Assembly: GCA_020186115.1 (NCBI GenBank)
Contig: WSYJ01000130.1
Span: forward strand, 277,802-341,801
Source of the DNA: Histomonas meleagridis
Lineage: Eukaryota > Parabasalia > Tritrichomonadida > Dientamoebidae
Reading direction: 5' to 3'
DNA: 64,000 bases
Shown here piece after piece: positions 10,564 through 21,016 of this stretch. Both the position numbers and the translations under genes were made by a program. The notes below the pieces were generated by a model, which made no database searches, was not told where the DNA came from, and worked only from the letters and a program-made list of their open reading frames with translations. Within the stretch, counting starts at the first letter, position 1; each line of letters opens with the position of its first letter.

Positions 10564-11169
10564 ATGGCTGAATATCCTCCAAAGCGAATTATCCCAAAAA
10601 GAAATTACATCAGAAGGAAGAAATACTTAAATGATTGCATATCACAGATAAAGACTGTTATCCAGTTTATAAATATGGTTCGTGGAACTACAATATCACC
10701 ACAGGATTGCCAAAACCAAGCTGAAAACCATGCTCAAACGATAGAAGCTGTGTGCTGGTCACCACACTCTAAGATTTCTGCCCTAGATTACCAAAAATTA
10801 ATGAATGCAAAAACACAGGAACTTTGCTGGACGTTGCTCAAGAAATCTCTTCCTCCATTTAAAATCCAACAGATACAAAAGATGGTTATTCCTCAAATTC
10901 AGGAAAAATCTCCGACCCCTTCTAGTTTTCCTATTCCAATTATTGATTCACAAACTCAAAACCAGCCTACCGTTATAAACCAGACGCCGCCACTTCCATA
11001 CGGGTATCCTCTTAATCCAATGGATAATGATCTAAACTTTGATATAGATTTCCGATCAAATAATCCTAGTTTTTTACAATATAACGATACAAGTGAAATG
11101 TCACTCCAAAACATTCAACAGTGCTTTGATCAACCTATTGATAACGATTTCCCTCCTTTGTCAATTTAA
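10564..11169 (+). CDS. Hypothetical protein, basic helical N-terminus with Gln/Pro-rich tail
   Basis: I do not recognise this 201-residue protein. The N-terminal half is basic and helical (PKRNYIRRKKYLNDCISQIKT...) and has a compact conserved-looking block IEAVCWSPHSKISALDYQKLM...ELCWTLLKK. The C-terminal half is rich in Pro, Gln and Asn (NQTPPLPYGYPLNP) and probably disordered. This layout is common in transcription regulators, but no DNA-binding motif is visible. I choose ATG 10564 (MAEYPPKR) rather than the in-frame codon at 10510, because the intervening 18 codons lie in the promoter shared with prefoldin 3. Confidence 0.6.
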   Translation: MAEYPPKRIIPKRNYIRRKKYLNDCISQIKTVIQFINMVRGTTISPQDCQNQAENHAQTIEAVCWSPHSKISALDYQKLMNAKTQELCWTLLKKSLPPFKIQQIQKMVIPQIQEKSPTPSSFPIPIIDSQTQNQPTVINQTPPLPYGYPLNPMDNDLNFDIDFRSNNPSFLQYNDTSEMSLQNIQQCFDQPIDNDFPPLSI

Positions 11170-11253
11170 CTTTTTTCTAATAAACAACGCATACTAACAT
11201 TTCGGGGTACTCCACGATTATAAACCATTGAATCAAATTCGTTATTTAAAAAT

Positions 11254-12033
11254 ATGAAAGCTGAGGTAACCCCTCATTCTCCAGAAAACTTGAATTTCCT
11301 TTTGTGCGGAAAAATGCCAATCATTAGGAAAACTCAAAGCAATCAAGCAAAGGAAAGATTACCAGAGATTGTTGATTATGATTTTTCTGCTTTTCCAAAA
11401 GAAATAAAGCAAATTCAAGAAAGCACTAGTAGGAAACCCAGATCTAAATTTAGTACACGCCAAATTCCAACACAAAGATCAAACGATCTCAAAAAATATA
11501 ATGAACTTTGCAAAGACAAAGAATTTAGAGAAAAAGTTAGCTCATACCTTACAGCATACGAAAACAATCATGCAAGGAAAACTCTTCAAATTCATAGAGA
11601 TTGGGAAGAACTATATATGCATCCATTAATGGAAGAAATGAAAGAAAAACTACAAGGAGAGGAATATGACGAATTTAAGGAAACAAGAAGAATGGCAGAA
11701 ACTTCATTGGGAGTTCGTTCAGAATATAATCCACTTGGTGATATTGAAGCATCATCCCTTCCAAACATAAAATTATCAACAAGAAAATGCGATGACAGAG
11801 TACATAAGTACAAAAAACATCTTCTTACAGAGAAAAGGTTGACAAAAATTGTTGAAAATAGTAATGGCACACAAACACCCAAAAAAAGAAAAGAAAAATA
11901 TTTGGATTTCGATGCATGGAAACTCCTACCAGAAACAAGGTTTGCAATTACACCTAATGGGGAACCTATTAAAAAAGGAAGAAAAACATTTCCCGAAAGA
12001 AACAAATGTCAAATCGATTTAAGTCAATTTTAG
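11254..12033 (+). CDS. Hypothetical basic coiled protein, possibly FAM228-like
   Basis: This 259-residue, highly charged protein has a central helical block with HRDWEELYMHPLMEEMKEKLQGEEYDEFKE and a later EYNPLGDIEAS segment. Its pattern of W-x-E-x-x-x-x-P-L followed by Y-D-E-F-K-E recalls the FAM228 family, which is enriched in ciliated organisms. The resemblance is from memory and weak. The C-terminus (RFAITPNGEPIKKGRKTFPERNK) is basic and proline-containing. No catalytic motif is present. It lies 84 bases after the 10564 gene on the same strand and just before tRNA-Arg. The start could also be the later Met at MPIIRK. Confidence 0.6.
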   Translation: MKAEVTPHSPENLNFLLCGKMPIIRKTQSNQAKERLPEIVDYDFSAFPKEIKQIQESTSRKPRSKFSTRQIPTQRSNDLKKYNELCKDKEFREKVSSYLTAYENNHARKTLQIHRDWEELYMHPLMEEMKEKLQGEEYDEFKETRRMAETSLGVRSEYNPLGDIEASSLPNIKLSTRKCDDRVHKYKKHLLTEKRLTKIVENSNGTQTPKKRKEKYLDFDAWKLLPETRFAITPNGEPIKKGRKTFPERNKCQIDLSQF

Positions 12034-12187
12034 TTTTTGTTTGCTAAATAAAATGTTTGACCATCAAAAATTTTAACATAAAGGAAGGAAACTATCAATG
12101 GAATTTATTTAAATTTTTTTTTAAGATATCAATTTCATGTTTATATAAAAATATTATTTTAGTAAAATAATTTTATTGTTATCAAAA

Positions 12188-12260
12188 GTACCACTGGCCC
12201 AATGGATAAGGCGTGTGCCTACGGAGCATGAGATTCCAGGTTCGAGTCCTGGGTGGTACA
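12188..12260 (+). tRNA. tRNA-Arg (anticodon ACG)
   Basis: A 73-base cloverleaf reads by eye: acceptor GTACCAC pairs with GTGGTAC plus discriminator A, the D-arm region is GCCCAATGGATAAGGC, the anticodon stem TGTGC/GCATG encloses loop CTACGGA (anticodon ACG), and the T-arm is CCAGG-TTCGAGT-CCTGG. A run of T follows at once, as expected for a Pol III terminator. There is no intron and no encoded CCA. The retroelement relic begins about 220 bases downstream. Confidence 0.95.
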
Positions 12261-12334
12261 TTTTTTTGATTTTTCAGTTGCAAGTATTTTTAAGTCGAGA
12301 AAATGACATCACCGGAATCATCATCCCTGATAAT

Positions 12335-12350
12335 CGAAAAAATTTTTTCG
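12335..12350. repeat. 16-bp perfect palindrome at the retroelement's left side
   Basis: CGAAAAAATTTTTTCG is a perfect palindrome within the leader between tRNA-Arg and the first reading frame of the retroelement. It could form a hairpin in a transcript. No function is known to me. Confidence 0.5.
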
Positions 12351-12482
12351 GAGATAAATAATTTCGAGATAATTTCTCCAGAAATCATCGATACGCTATA
12401 CAGAACATAGCAGGAACACCCTTAGAACGACCCCAATACATCTAGAGGTATCATTAGTTCCAACGGAGAAATTTCGAAAAAT

Positions 12483-13209
12483 GTGATAAATTCACCCATC
12501 ACAGAATTACTTCAATTTAGTACCTACAACCTTATTCCACCACAAAACATATTCCCATGTTTGTTTTATCCACTTTGTCAACGAATTTATTATACATTTT
12601 CAGAATGCATCAAACATGCATATTTGGAAGAAGAGCATGTTCCACAAGAAATCAACCAACTAAAACGTTTCTTACCTCACGAACTTACATTATACGCTTG
12701 TTTGTATGAAAGATTAAAATTCCAAGTTCCAAATATTATCAACAATTTAATACCATTTTCATTTTATACTCATGAAGAAAATTTTGCTATACGTAAATGT
12801 CCTTTACCAAATTGTAATTATTTTATCAAAAACCCTGATGATTTTCGACAGCATTTCGCCGATCACATAAACCAGTTAAAAATTTTAAATTTGCAACCAA
12901 CGGTTATATTTGGTCGATAATTATTAGTCATGTTAAAATTCGTAACGAAATCCTTACAGTTAGAGAATTTCTTGGAATTCCAGATACAAATATTTTAATA
13001 CCAAGAAACGTTATTAGTAATAATTCTAACATTCCAATTTTAATTTTATTAAGAAACATTGATTTCAATTTTAATAACTCCCCACCTTGGTTAGGATTAA
13101 TTAATAGAAACATGGGTTTAACAGTTCCAGGTCTACCAGTTCAATTCATAGATGGTGGTTTAATTATAGATAATATTGACTTAAACAACATGAGTAATAT
13201 CCCTTAAAT
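12483..13209 (+). pseudogene. Retroelement N-terminal part with C2H2 finger (frameshifted)
   Basis: The first frame runs to 12920 without a usable ATG. It encodes a hydrophobic Leu/Pro-rich part followed by a C2H2 finger (CPLPNCNYFI...HFADH). A shift near 12910 moves the continuation to another frame (HVKIRNEIL...PGLPVQFIDGG), which stays open to about 13207. R2-type elements use N-terminal fingers for target-site recognition; here that is inference by analogy. Confidence 0.6.
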
Positions 13210-13349
13210 TTCTCTTAACAATGACCCTAGAGTCAAATAAATTACAAATAATGAAGAACTAATCAATTGTGAAGTATGATTCGATTCCAATTATTGAAGA
13301 AGTAAGTGATGAGTTAATAATTAAAAATGAGTTAAGTGATAGATTATAT

Positions 13350-14311
13350 CTTTTATTCTACACATATTAGAGAATAACTTTAGAAACAATTCTGGAAATT
13401 ATAATCATGTTCATACAAATGAAAAAGAAGTTAAAATTATAATACCAGAAGTTTCTATTGAACGTGAAATAATTTCTATCAGTATCCCGGGAACTAAAAT
13501 TACATTATTTAATCAAGAAATTAGTATTCCTGCTTATTCTATGGCACAAGTGCCAGTCAATATATAAATTCATAATAATCGATTAATTCAACGTGATATA
13601 GAATATCCCATAGATATACCGAATTATGTTAGAAATCCAACTACATTCGAAATAGGTATTCCAGATTATCATAAATATCAAGTACCAATTGAGAAACCAG
13701 AGTTTAATATAGTTAAAAGTAAAATTGATGTTCCAGTTGAAACACCTAATTTTATGTTTGAACAAAAAGATATATCAATACCAATTGAAAAACCAAAATA
13801 TCAATTAGTAGAAAGGAAAATTGATGTTTTAGTTGAAATCCCAAAGATAGATTTATACGAAAATCGGATCAAAATGGATATAGATGTCATGAAATATGAT
13901 TTTAAAGATATTTCAGAACCCATAAATATACCAAGACACAATTTCAATATCATACCAAAACAAATCGACATTGATATACCAATACCAAACTTTAGATTTA
14001 ATAATAATGTAAACTTACAGCAACAACAACAACAAAATGATCAATTAACATATGAAGGGATTAATCAAGATACTCGAAATATTATTCAAAATACAAATCA
14101 TGATAATGAAAATAATATAAATGTCACACAGAATACAAATAATAATAACAATAATGAAAGGAATAATCATGATAATGAAGAAAATAATAGAGAATTATTA
14201 CACAAACCGGAAGATTTAATTGTAGAGTTAAGGAATGTTAATCCTGAAAAAGATTCAAAAGAAATAATTGATAAATGGACTTCTTATAATATTAATAATG
14301 TTTCAGATTGA
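13350..14311 (+). pseudogene. Retroelement linker with Ile-Pro repeats and Asn/Gln tracts
   Basis: This stretch encodes a low-complexity linker in which IPIEKP/IDVPVE-type units recur every 20-30 residues (13580-14000). It then becomes a poly-Gln and Asn-rich run (from about 14020) and an acidic end. The longest open part is 13754-14311. The repeats look like a degenerate tandem array. No domain is recognised, and several stops interrupt the upstream half. Confidence 0.5.
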
Positions 14312-14369
14312 ATAGATGATAATAAACCCTTGGAAAAACATTATATTACAAACTTAATAGTTATTAAAA

Positions 14370-15340
14370 GGTAATGGCCAGATGTTAATACATTCGTCTG
14401 TCCACATGCATGTGGGTTCGCAACACATTCTAATACATTATTATATATACATCAAAGAGAAGTTCATAATAAAATATCAAAAGGTAATCAAATATTAGAA
14501 ACAATTGGATCAATTATTAATAAGAAAACATTTTGGAAAATTATCACATTTGAAAGTAATGGTGATAAAAGGAAAACTTATCGAAAAACATTATGGAATC
14601 GTTATTGTCCAAGTCGTAAATATATAGGTGACTTAAAAACAGGATTAGCTAATCATGTTCAAAAAGTTCATCCACAATACAACAAAGATAAAAACATTTA
14701 TGGTTGGTTTTGAGCAATGATTATACAATGGGTGATACATCCGTTGAAAAGAAACCCACCAACTATAAAGAAATTGTTCGAGTCCGAAAAGATTAAAGAA
14801 TGCAATTATTGCAGAGCCATTGGAACCTCAATAAATAATATAGGTTTACATGCTAAATTGATGCATGGTGCATCTAGAGTAGAAGGAAATCAAGGAAAAT
14901 TTGTAGATGCTATTGCTAAATATTACATTAATAAAGAATTAACAGAAGATAAAAGATTTATCAAATCTAAATGTAAAGAGAATGAAGAAGAAATGAAGAA
15001 CATTGGAGAAAGAATTAAAAGAGCTGAAAATGAACCTATCAACATACAACAACCAATACAACAAAATCAAATAAATAACAATAACGATGATAATAATAAT
15101 GAAGAAATAATTAATAGAAGAAGAGAAAGTGAAGGAGAACAAAGACTAAGAGATATAAGAATGATTCAAAGAATTGAGAACAATGTTATAATTAATCAAC
15201 AAATAGAAGAAGTTAATAATAATAATGAAGGAGTTCGACAATCACAAAATCAAAATGAAGAAGAAATTATTCCAAATATTACTATCATTAAAAATAATAA
15301 TAAACCTAATAATCTAGAACAAGAAAATATAGATAATTAA
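14370..15340 (+). pseudogene. Retroelement second C2H2 cluster and acidic region
   Basis: The segment begins with a C2H2 finger (CPHACGFATHSN...H-x4-H) near 14399, then a variant finger-like CPSRKYIGDLKTGLANHVQKVH near 14608. After a stop comes CNYCRAIGTSINNIGLHAKLMH near 14800. The rest is charged and Asn/Glu-rich with NNNN tracts. Multiple fingers followed by a disordered linker fit the N-terminal half of an R2/NeSL-like protein. Stops at about 14310 and 14712 separate the pieces. Confidence 0.55.
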
Positions 15341-15919
15341 TAAAACAAAGCAAAGAAATGGATCAAGAAATGTGAACGAGAAAAATTGAATGGAATCAGC
15401 TTACCTGTATGTACAGATAAGATTAAAAGATTTTTAAGTAAATCTATAAGTAAATTATCAAAGAAAAAAATTATTCCATTAATGAAGAAGATTAAAATTA
15501 AAAACAACTATCAAATTAATGATCAAAAATGGTTAATAATGGAAGGAATAATAGCAAAAATGATTCTATCTATTGAAAAAACTATTCGAACAGTTTTAAA
15601 GATCCCAATTAACAAAATGTTACGAAGACGACCAATTCTAAACAAAAACAATAATAACGAAGAAGAACTAAGAAGAGAAAGAATTAGTTATGAAAAAGAA
15701 AGAGATATTACGGATTTCAATTCAAATATTGAGAAATATCTAAAATAGAATAATCGAGAACAAAATCAAAATATTATAAACAGTATATCTATTATTATTG
15801 AAAATAAATTAGTAGGTATTTTACATAAATTAGATGATGATTTTATTAACAGAACATTCGGAGGAAGAGAAATTCAAGATATTAGATATTTTATAAATGA
15901 ATAAGAAGGATTTCGAAAT

Positions 15920-17450
15920 ATGGAATTTCACTGGATTAAGAATACATTAGAAGATGAAATTGCTACCAGAAGTGATATTTTAAGTGAAAAATATAAAGAG
16001 AAGATACAAAATTTATATCAAGTAGATCCTAGAAAATGTATCAATTGGCATATCTGTAAAAATCCTTCACCAGAATGTCCTTTAACTTTAAATCAATTTG
16101 AAGACTTCTTCAAAAATGAATGGAACTCTAAGATTGATTTTCATCCACCTAATAATGATTCTAAATGGAATTTGAATAATTGTTCTGAAAAAACAGATAT
16201 AGATTTATTAATTACTATGTTATTAGATAAAGATAGAATTAAAGAAGTCATTAGATCTAAATCAAATTTAAGTGCTCATTCTATGGTGATATTTCTAATA
16301 CAATTTGGAAATCTAATATTAATATTACATCTAAAATTATTAAATATATAGTTTCTTATATGATTTTATATGAAAGAATTCCAGCAAGTTGGAAATCATC
16401 AAAAACTATTTTATTATATAAAAAAGGAGCACCAAAAGAATTAAGATCTTGGAGACCAATTAGTATCTCTAATACTTTATATTGAATTATCTTTTGTTTG
16501 TTTTCAAAATGTATTCAAGATATTAATTATATAATCAATATCATCAATAGAGTTCAAAAAGGATTTAAAGAAAGAATTAATGGAGCAGCAGAACATATTG
16601 AAACAATTAATGAATTAATTTTCAAATGCCAGAAGAAAGAAACAAAGTATTTATATTACAGCTTTAGATTTCACTAATGCTTTTGGTACAGTACCTCATG
16701 TATTAATTACTTGAAAGCCAAAGGTTTTCCAGATAAATTTATTAATATTATTGAAAATTCTTATGAGAACTCATACACGAAAATATTTTATAAAGGAACT
16801 AATTTTAGACCAATATTCGTCAAAAGAGGTGTAAAACAAAGATGTCCTTTATCACCTACATTATTTAATTTATGTTTAGAATCGTTATTAAAAGCAATTC
16901 AAATTAAAAATAAAAATGATGGTATATTAATTGAAGACGAAATCAATTATGAAATACTTAGATTCAATATTCAAGCGTATGCAGACGACGTTATTTTAAT
17001 GTCTAGTTCAGAAGAAGGTATGAATAACATGTTAAATACAGTTGAAAAGTTTTGTAAATTTTCAGGAATGGAATTAGCAACTAAAAAATGTAAATCTCTA
17101 TATTATACTTATACTGATGAAACAAGAAATACATTAAACATTAACTTAAAAATTAACAATGAAATTATTTTCCGGATTTCTTTATTTTTTTATATATTGA
17201 ATATTTAGGAATCCCAATAGCTTGTAATAGAGTCATTATTAAAGAGAAACATTTTAGATTAATTATTAATGAAATAAAGAACCAAATTACTAAAATTATG
17301 GAATCTCCATTAAAGATTACTCAGAAGATAGATTGTATTAAACTATTTACACCAAAGTTTGATTATATTCTATCAAATAGTGTTTGTCCGTTAAATGAAT
17401 TAATAGAAAATAAACAAATATATTAGAGGATGCATTAATAAATTATGTAA
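15920..17450 (+). pseudogene. Reverse transcriptase domain of the retroelement
   Basis: The RT fingers and palm are readable across three frames. They show SPECPLTLNQFEDFFKNEW, then KGAPKELRSWRPISISN (the LINE-type RT0-2 region), ITALDFTNAFGTVPH (motif A aspartate), GVKQRCPLSPTLFNL (motif B) and AYADDVIL (motif C, 16978-16989), followed by thumb-like sequence. The longest open part is 16711-17208, which begins at a TTG and has no ATG. Frameshifts near 16280, 16690 and 17180 kill it. The RNQxxPxSP-like motif B and W-R-P-I-S motif indicate a non-LTR rather than a retroviral-type RT. Confidence 0.75.
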
Positions 17451-18054
17451 ATCTAAAGGTATTCCTATTAATTATTTTCACACGAATCGGAGAGATGGAG
17501 GATTAGGTATGAAAAGTTTATATGAAAGATACCAAATACTTACAATTAGATATATATTGCGATGGAATATTCTAAAGATATTATTATTCGGAAATTTATT
17601 AATAAATGGAAAAAAATGAAACAGATTATAGAAAACTTATCAAAGATGAAGAAAGTCCTTATCTTAATTTTAGATTTGATGATCAAAACAATTTAATTCG
17701 CACTGAAAGAAACAAAGAAAATTGTTTATATATTACCACATTAAAAATTCTATCAAACTTACAAATTATTCTTATTATTGACGAAGAAGATGAAAGTATT
17801 AAATTAGGAGATTTTGAAGATGAGATAGTCGAACAAAATGTCGAATCGGACGATATTCTAGAGCGATTGAACCAATTAATCTGTGTTAGACACAGAAATG
17901 CTCTAATTTCATCTGATTTTAAAAAACATACGTTCAATACTCTCATCGATTCGAAGACTTCAAATTATTTCTATACTTAATGCAAATATTTAATTAGTGA
18001 TACTCTAGCTAAATTTATAATATTAAGTAGAACCAATAATTAAAGCACTGGTGA

Positions 18055-18860
18055 AATATTACATAAAAATAAACCAGAAGTATTTGACGGTACATGTCAT
18101 AGATGTCATAGTTATTCAAATGATTCGTTAATGCATAGATTAAATGGTTGTCATATAATTAAAAGTTGGTTTACACCTAGACATAATGCAATCTTAAGAG
18201 AGTTATTAAAAGCATTAAAGAAACAGATAGAGAGAATAAACTAATTATTAATTATGATAAACCTATTAAAAAGAATCAATTAAGATTACCAGATAGATCT
18301 AAAAGATTAAAACCAGATGCTTGGTTCTTCACAGATAATATATTAAATATTATTGAGATTAATTGTCCCTATGGAAGTCTTAAAAATACGGATGAAGGTT
18401 AAATTAACTCATTAGTAATTAGAAGAATAGAAAAACTAGATAAATATAACAATCTAGTTGAAGATTGTAACAATATATTCAATTTTACCACCAATCTTTA
18501 TGTAATAATTGTCTCATCATTAGGTGCAATACCTAAAGAAACCTATGAAGATATCAAAATATTATTACATAACGACAAATATAAAGCGAAGTTAACATCC
18601 AAAAGATGCTCAATGGTAGCTTTAAGAGAATCCTCTAAAATCTATAGAAAATGGGGTACATATAATATCAGGGATAATATAACCAATGAAGAAAATATAG
18701 CAGAACAAAATGAAGAAGAAGTCGAACACAACGGTGACACGGATGATGATTTCGACAATGATAACACAGACGAAGATCTGAACATTGGAGGTGAAGATCT
18801 GAACATCGAAGATGAAGATTCGATTATCGAAGACGAAGATACGAATGAAGAAAGTTTAGA
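18055..18860 (+). pseudogene. CCHC knuckle, restriction-like endonuclease and acidic tail
   Basis: A C-x2-C-x9-H-x4-C knuckle (CHRCHS...LMHRLNGC, about 18095-18154) is followed by RHN and then, after breaks, RLKPDAWFF...NIIEINCPYG (about 18300-18372). That is a PD-x-(D/E) core spaced as in R2-type restriction-like endonucleases. The final open part (18613-18891) ends in a very acidic repeat with EDLNIGGEDLNIEDED. The frame then runs into the ankyrin array, where its last residues are accidental. Confidence 0.6.
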
Positions 18861-19900
18861 AGATGCATACATAAGTGCTGTTTTAAAATAATTTCAATAA
18901 TTTCCAAATATTGTTTTGAAATATAAAATTATTAAAATAAATATTAAGCAAAACAAATGAATATTTTTAGCATTAATATCAATTCCTTCTTTCTCAAGAA
19001 GTAATTTAACTATTTCTATGTGACCATTCCAAGATGCTCTAATAAGTGCTGTATTAAATAATATGAATAATTTCCAAATATTATTTTAAAATAGCAAATT
19101 ATTAAAACAAATTATAAACGTATCAAATGAATATCTTTAATATTAACATCAATTCCTTTTTGTTCAAGAAGTAATTTAACTATTTCTATATAACCATTAT
19201 AAGATGCATTCATAAGTGCTGTTCGGAATAATGAAAATATTTTTTAAATATTATTTTTAAATATCAAATTATTAAAATAAATACTAAATAAAACAAATAA
19301 ATATTTTTAGCATTAATATCAATTCCTTTGTGTTTAAGAAGTAATTTAACTATTTCTGTGTGACCTTTTGAAGATGCCCAAATAAGTGCTGTTTCAAAAT
19401 ATTTATATAAATTCCAAATATTATTTTGAAATATAAAATTATTAAAATAAATTTCAAATAAAATAAATAAATATTTTTAGCATTAACATCAATACCTTCT
19501 TGTTCAAGAAGCAATTTAACTATTTCTGTGTTACTTTTTTCAAATGCTTTTATAAGTGCTGTATTAAATTATTTAAATAATTTCCAAATATTATTTTGAA
19601 ATATCAAATTATTAAAATAAATATCAAATGAAACAAATAAATATTTTTAGCATTAATATCAATTCCTTTTTGTTCAAGAAGTAATTTAACTATTTCTGTA
19701 TATCCATAATAAGATGCTTTAATAAGTGCTGTATAAAATATTATAAATAATTTCCAAATATTATTTTGAAATAAAAAATTATTAAAATAAATATTAAATG
19801 AAAGAAATAAATATCTTTAACATTAATGTCAATTCCTTTTTGTTTTAAAACGTATTCAACAAGTTCAATATTTCATGATTCAGATGAGAATACCAATATA
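18861..19900 (-). repeat. Ankyrin-module array, 170-bp period, six units
   Basis: On the minus strand each unit encodes one ankyrin repeat (TALIRASWNGHIEIVKLLLE and similar, ending GIDINAKD/N-I). An AT-rich linker of about 70 bases (containing AATAATATTTGGAAATTAT) follows before the next TAL. The marker ATAAGTGCT (plus strand) falls at 18871, 19042, 19212, 19382, 19552 and 19722, so the period is 170-171 bases. As 170 is not a multiple of three, successive ankyrin repeats lie in different frames and each linker usually has a stop. The array directly follows the stop of the DUF3447 gene at 19901. Similar modules occur near 37.3, 42.1 and 46.3 kb. Confidence 0.85.
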
Positions 19901-20965
19901 TCATGAAGAAGCAATTGAATGATCTTTAAGAAAATACTCAACTAAAAAAATATTTCCAATATTTGCTGCTTCATTAATAATATCATCATTTATTTTCATT
20001 CCCTCTTTGAGTAAAAATGAAAATATTTCATAATTATAATATAAAATACAATGTTTTCCTAATTCTTCTAAATTATTAATTTCTTTTAATTTGTTATCAT
20101 AAAAATATTTAAAGATATCATTTCGATGAAATTGAATTGCTGCTTCATATGCATCTTTAAATGTTGAATGATTTTGCTCACACAAATGAATGATTTCTTC
20201 ATTTCCGCCTGCAATTGCATATTTACCTGTGTTTTCTATTTTTGCACCATTTATAAGTAAATATTTAAAACATTTAACTGATCCAAAAAATGCTGCATAA
20301 TCAATTAATGTAACATTTTCTTGATTAACAAAATCACATCTTTCATAAAGTGATGGTTCAATTTTCTGGTTAAAATCAAATTTTGTTTGTGATGATATTT
20401 CTTGAAGTTTTTCTATTTCATCATTTCGAATTATTTTCTCAATTTCATTTGGATTATGTCCTTCTTTAACATATTTCTTATGTAGTTCCCAAGCATTATT
20501 TGAAAGTTCTTCATAATTTACAAAATAATGTTTCCTTAAATGGATTGCTAATTTTTCTTTAGACATGTGATGTACAAAAGAAGCACTCTGATTGTTTTTT
20601 ACAATGTTTGGTTCAAGAAAATTATGTTCAATCATAGCTTCAAGTAGATAAGATGATTCATCTGTATGTTTATTATCAAGAAATCTCCCAAATACATCAA
20701 ATATATTAGATTTGATTTTATTACTCTCTTCAAATGTTCTTATTTCTTTTGTAATATTAAAAAATAAATCTACATTATTATTTTTAATTCCAATGGAGTA
20801 ACATATCATTTGAATAATAATTATATCATAAGACAAAGGATGGATTTCATCAAATTTGTTGATTATTAAGCCCAAAGATCGAGAGAAATTTTCTTCATTC
20901 AAACTGAAAATTGCTTGATTTATTGATAGAACTGTTTCCCATTCGTAATGCTCCTTTGGTTTCAT
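19901..20965 (-). CDS. DUF3447/ankyrin protein, truncated before its repeats
   Basis: This 354-residue protein belongs to the large trichomonad DUF3447-ankyrin family, of unknown function. The N-terminal 180 residues are helical (NQAIFSLNEENF..., HPLSYDIIIIQMICY). They are followed by YERCDFVNQENVTLIDYAAFFGSVKCFKYLLINGA, the start of the ankyrin-like part, and further degenerate repeats. The frame stops at 19901, and the standard ankyrin repeats that would normally follow are the out-of-frame modules downstream. The gene may therefore be a truncated member. A related relic lies at 62.6 kb. ATG 20965 is the first of the frame; 5' flanking DNA holds a 35-bp duplication. Confidence 0.75.
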   Translation of the reverse strand: MKPKEHYEWETVLSINQAIFSLNEENFSRSLGLIINKFDEIHPLSYDIIIIQMICYSIGIKNNNVDLFFNITKEIRTFEESNKIKSNIFDVFGRFLDNKHTDESSYLLEAMIEHNFLEPNIVKNNQSASFVHHMSKEKLAIHLRKHYFVNYEELSNNAWELHKKYVKEGHNPNEIEKIIRNDEIEKLQEISSQTKFDFNQKIEPSLYERCDFVNQENVTLIDYAAFFGSVKCFKYLLINGAKIENTGKYAIAGGNEEIIHLCEQNHSTFKDAYEAAIQFHRNDIFKYFYDNKLKEINNLEELGKHCILYYNYEIFSFLLKEGMKINDDIINEAANIGNIFLVEYFLKDHSIASS

Positions 20966-21016
20966 GTGAAAAAACGAACAATTTCAATTTTTACAATTTT
21001 TTTTACATTAATCTGA

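Larger units (their letters stand above)
12480..18860 (+). mobile_element. Decayed R2-like (RLE-type) non-LTR retroelement
   Basis: A plus-strand coding series of about 6.4 kb carries, in order: C2H2 fingers (about 12798-12870, 14399-14460 and 14800-14880), a long Asn/Ile/Pro-rich linker, a reverse transcriptase (about 16400-17200, YADD at 16978-16989), a CCHC knuckle (about 18095-18154) and a PD-(D/E)xK-like endonuclease segment. That order, with fingers first and CCHC plus restriction-like endonuclease last, is the single-ORF plan of R2/NeSL-type elements rather than of APE-type LINEs. The frame is broken by many shifts and stops, so it is dead. There are no LTRs and I see no target-site duplication. 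The right end abuts the ankyrin array near 18860. The left boundary is uncertain, somewhere between the tRNA at 12260 and 12480. Confidence 0.75.

Noticed and set aside
11592-12005. 137-codon frame opposite the 11254-12033 gene
   Set aside because: Antisense shadow of a Lys/Glu-rich coding region; Phe/Ser/Leu-rich composition is typical of such shadows.
12176-12361. 61-codon frame over tRNA-Arg
   Set aside because: The open frame is a by-product of the tRNA sequence.
18861-19900. Ankyrin linkers as ordinary spliceosomal introns
   Set aside because: No consistent GT donor exists at the linker starts (some units have GTTT, others none), the trichomonad acceptor ACTAACACACAG is absent, and the phases implied by the different units conflict. 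The apparent ACAG at linker ends is just part of the Thr-Ala codons.
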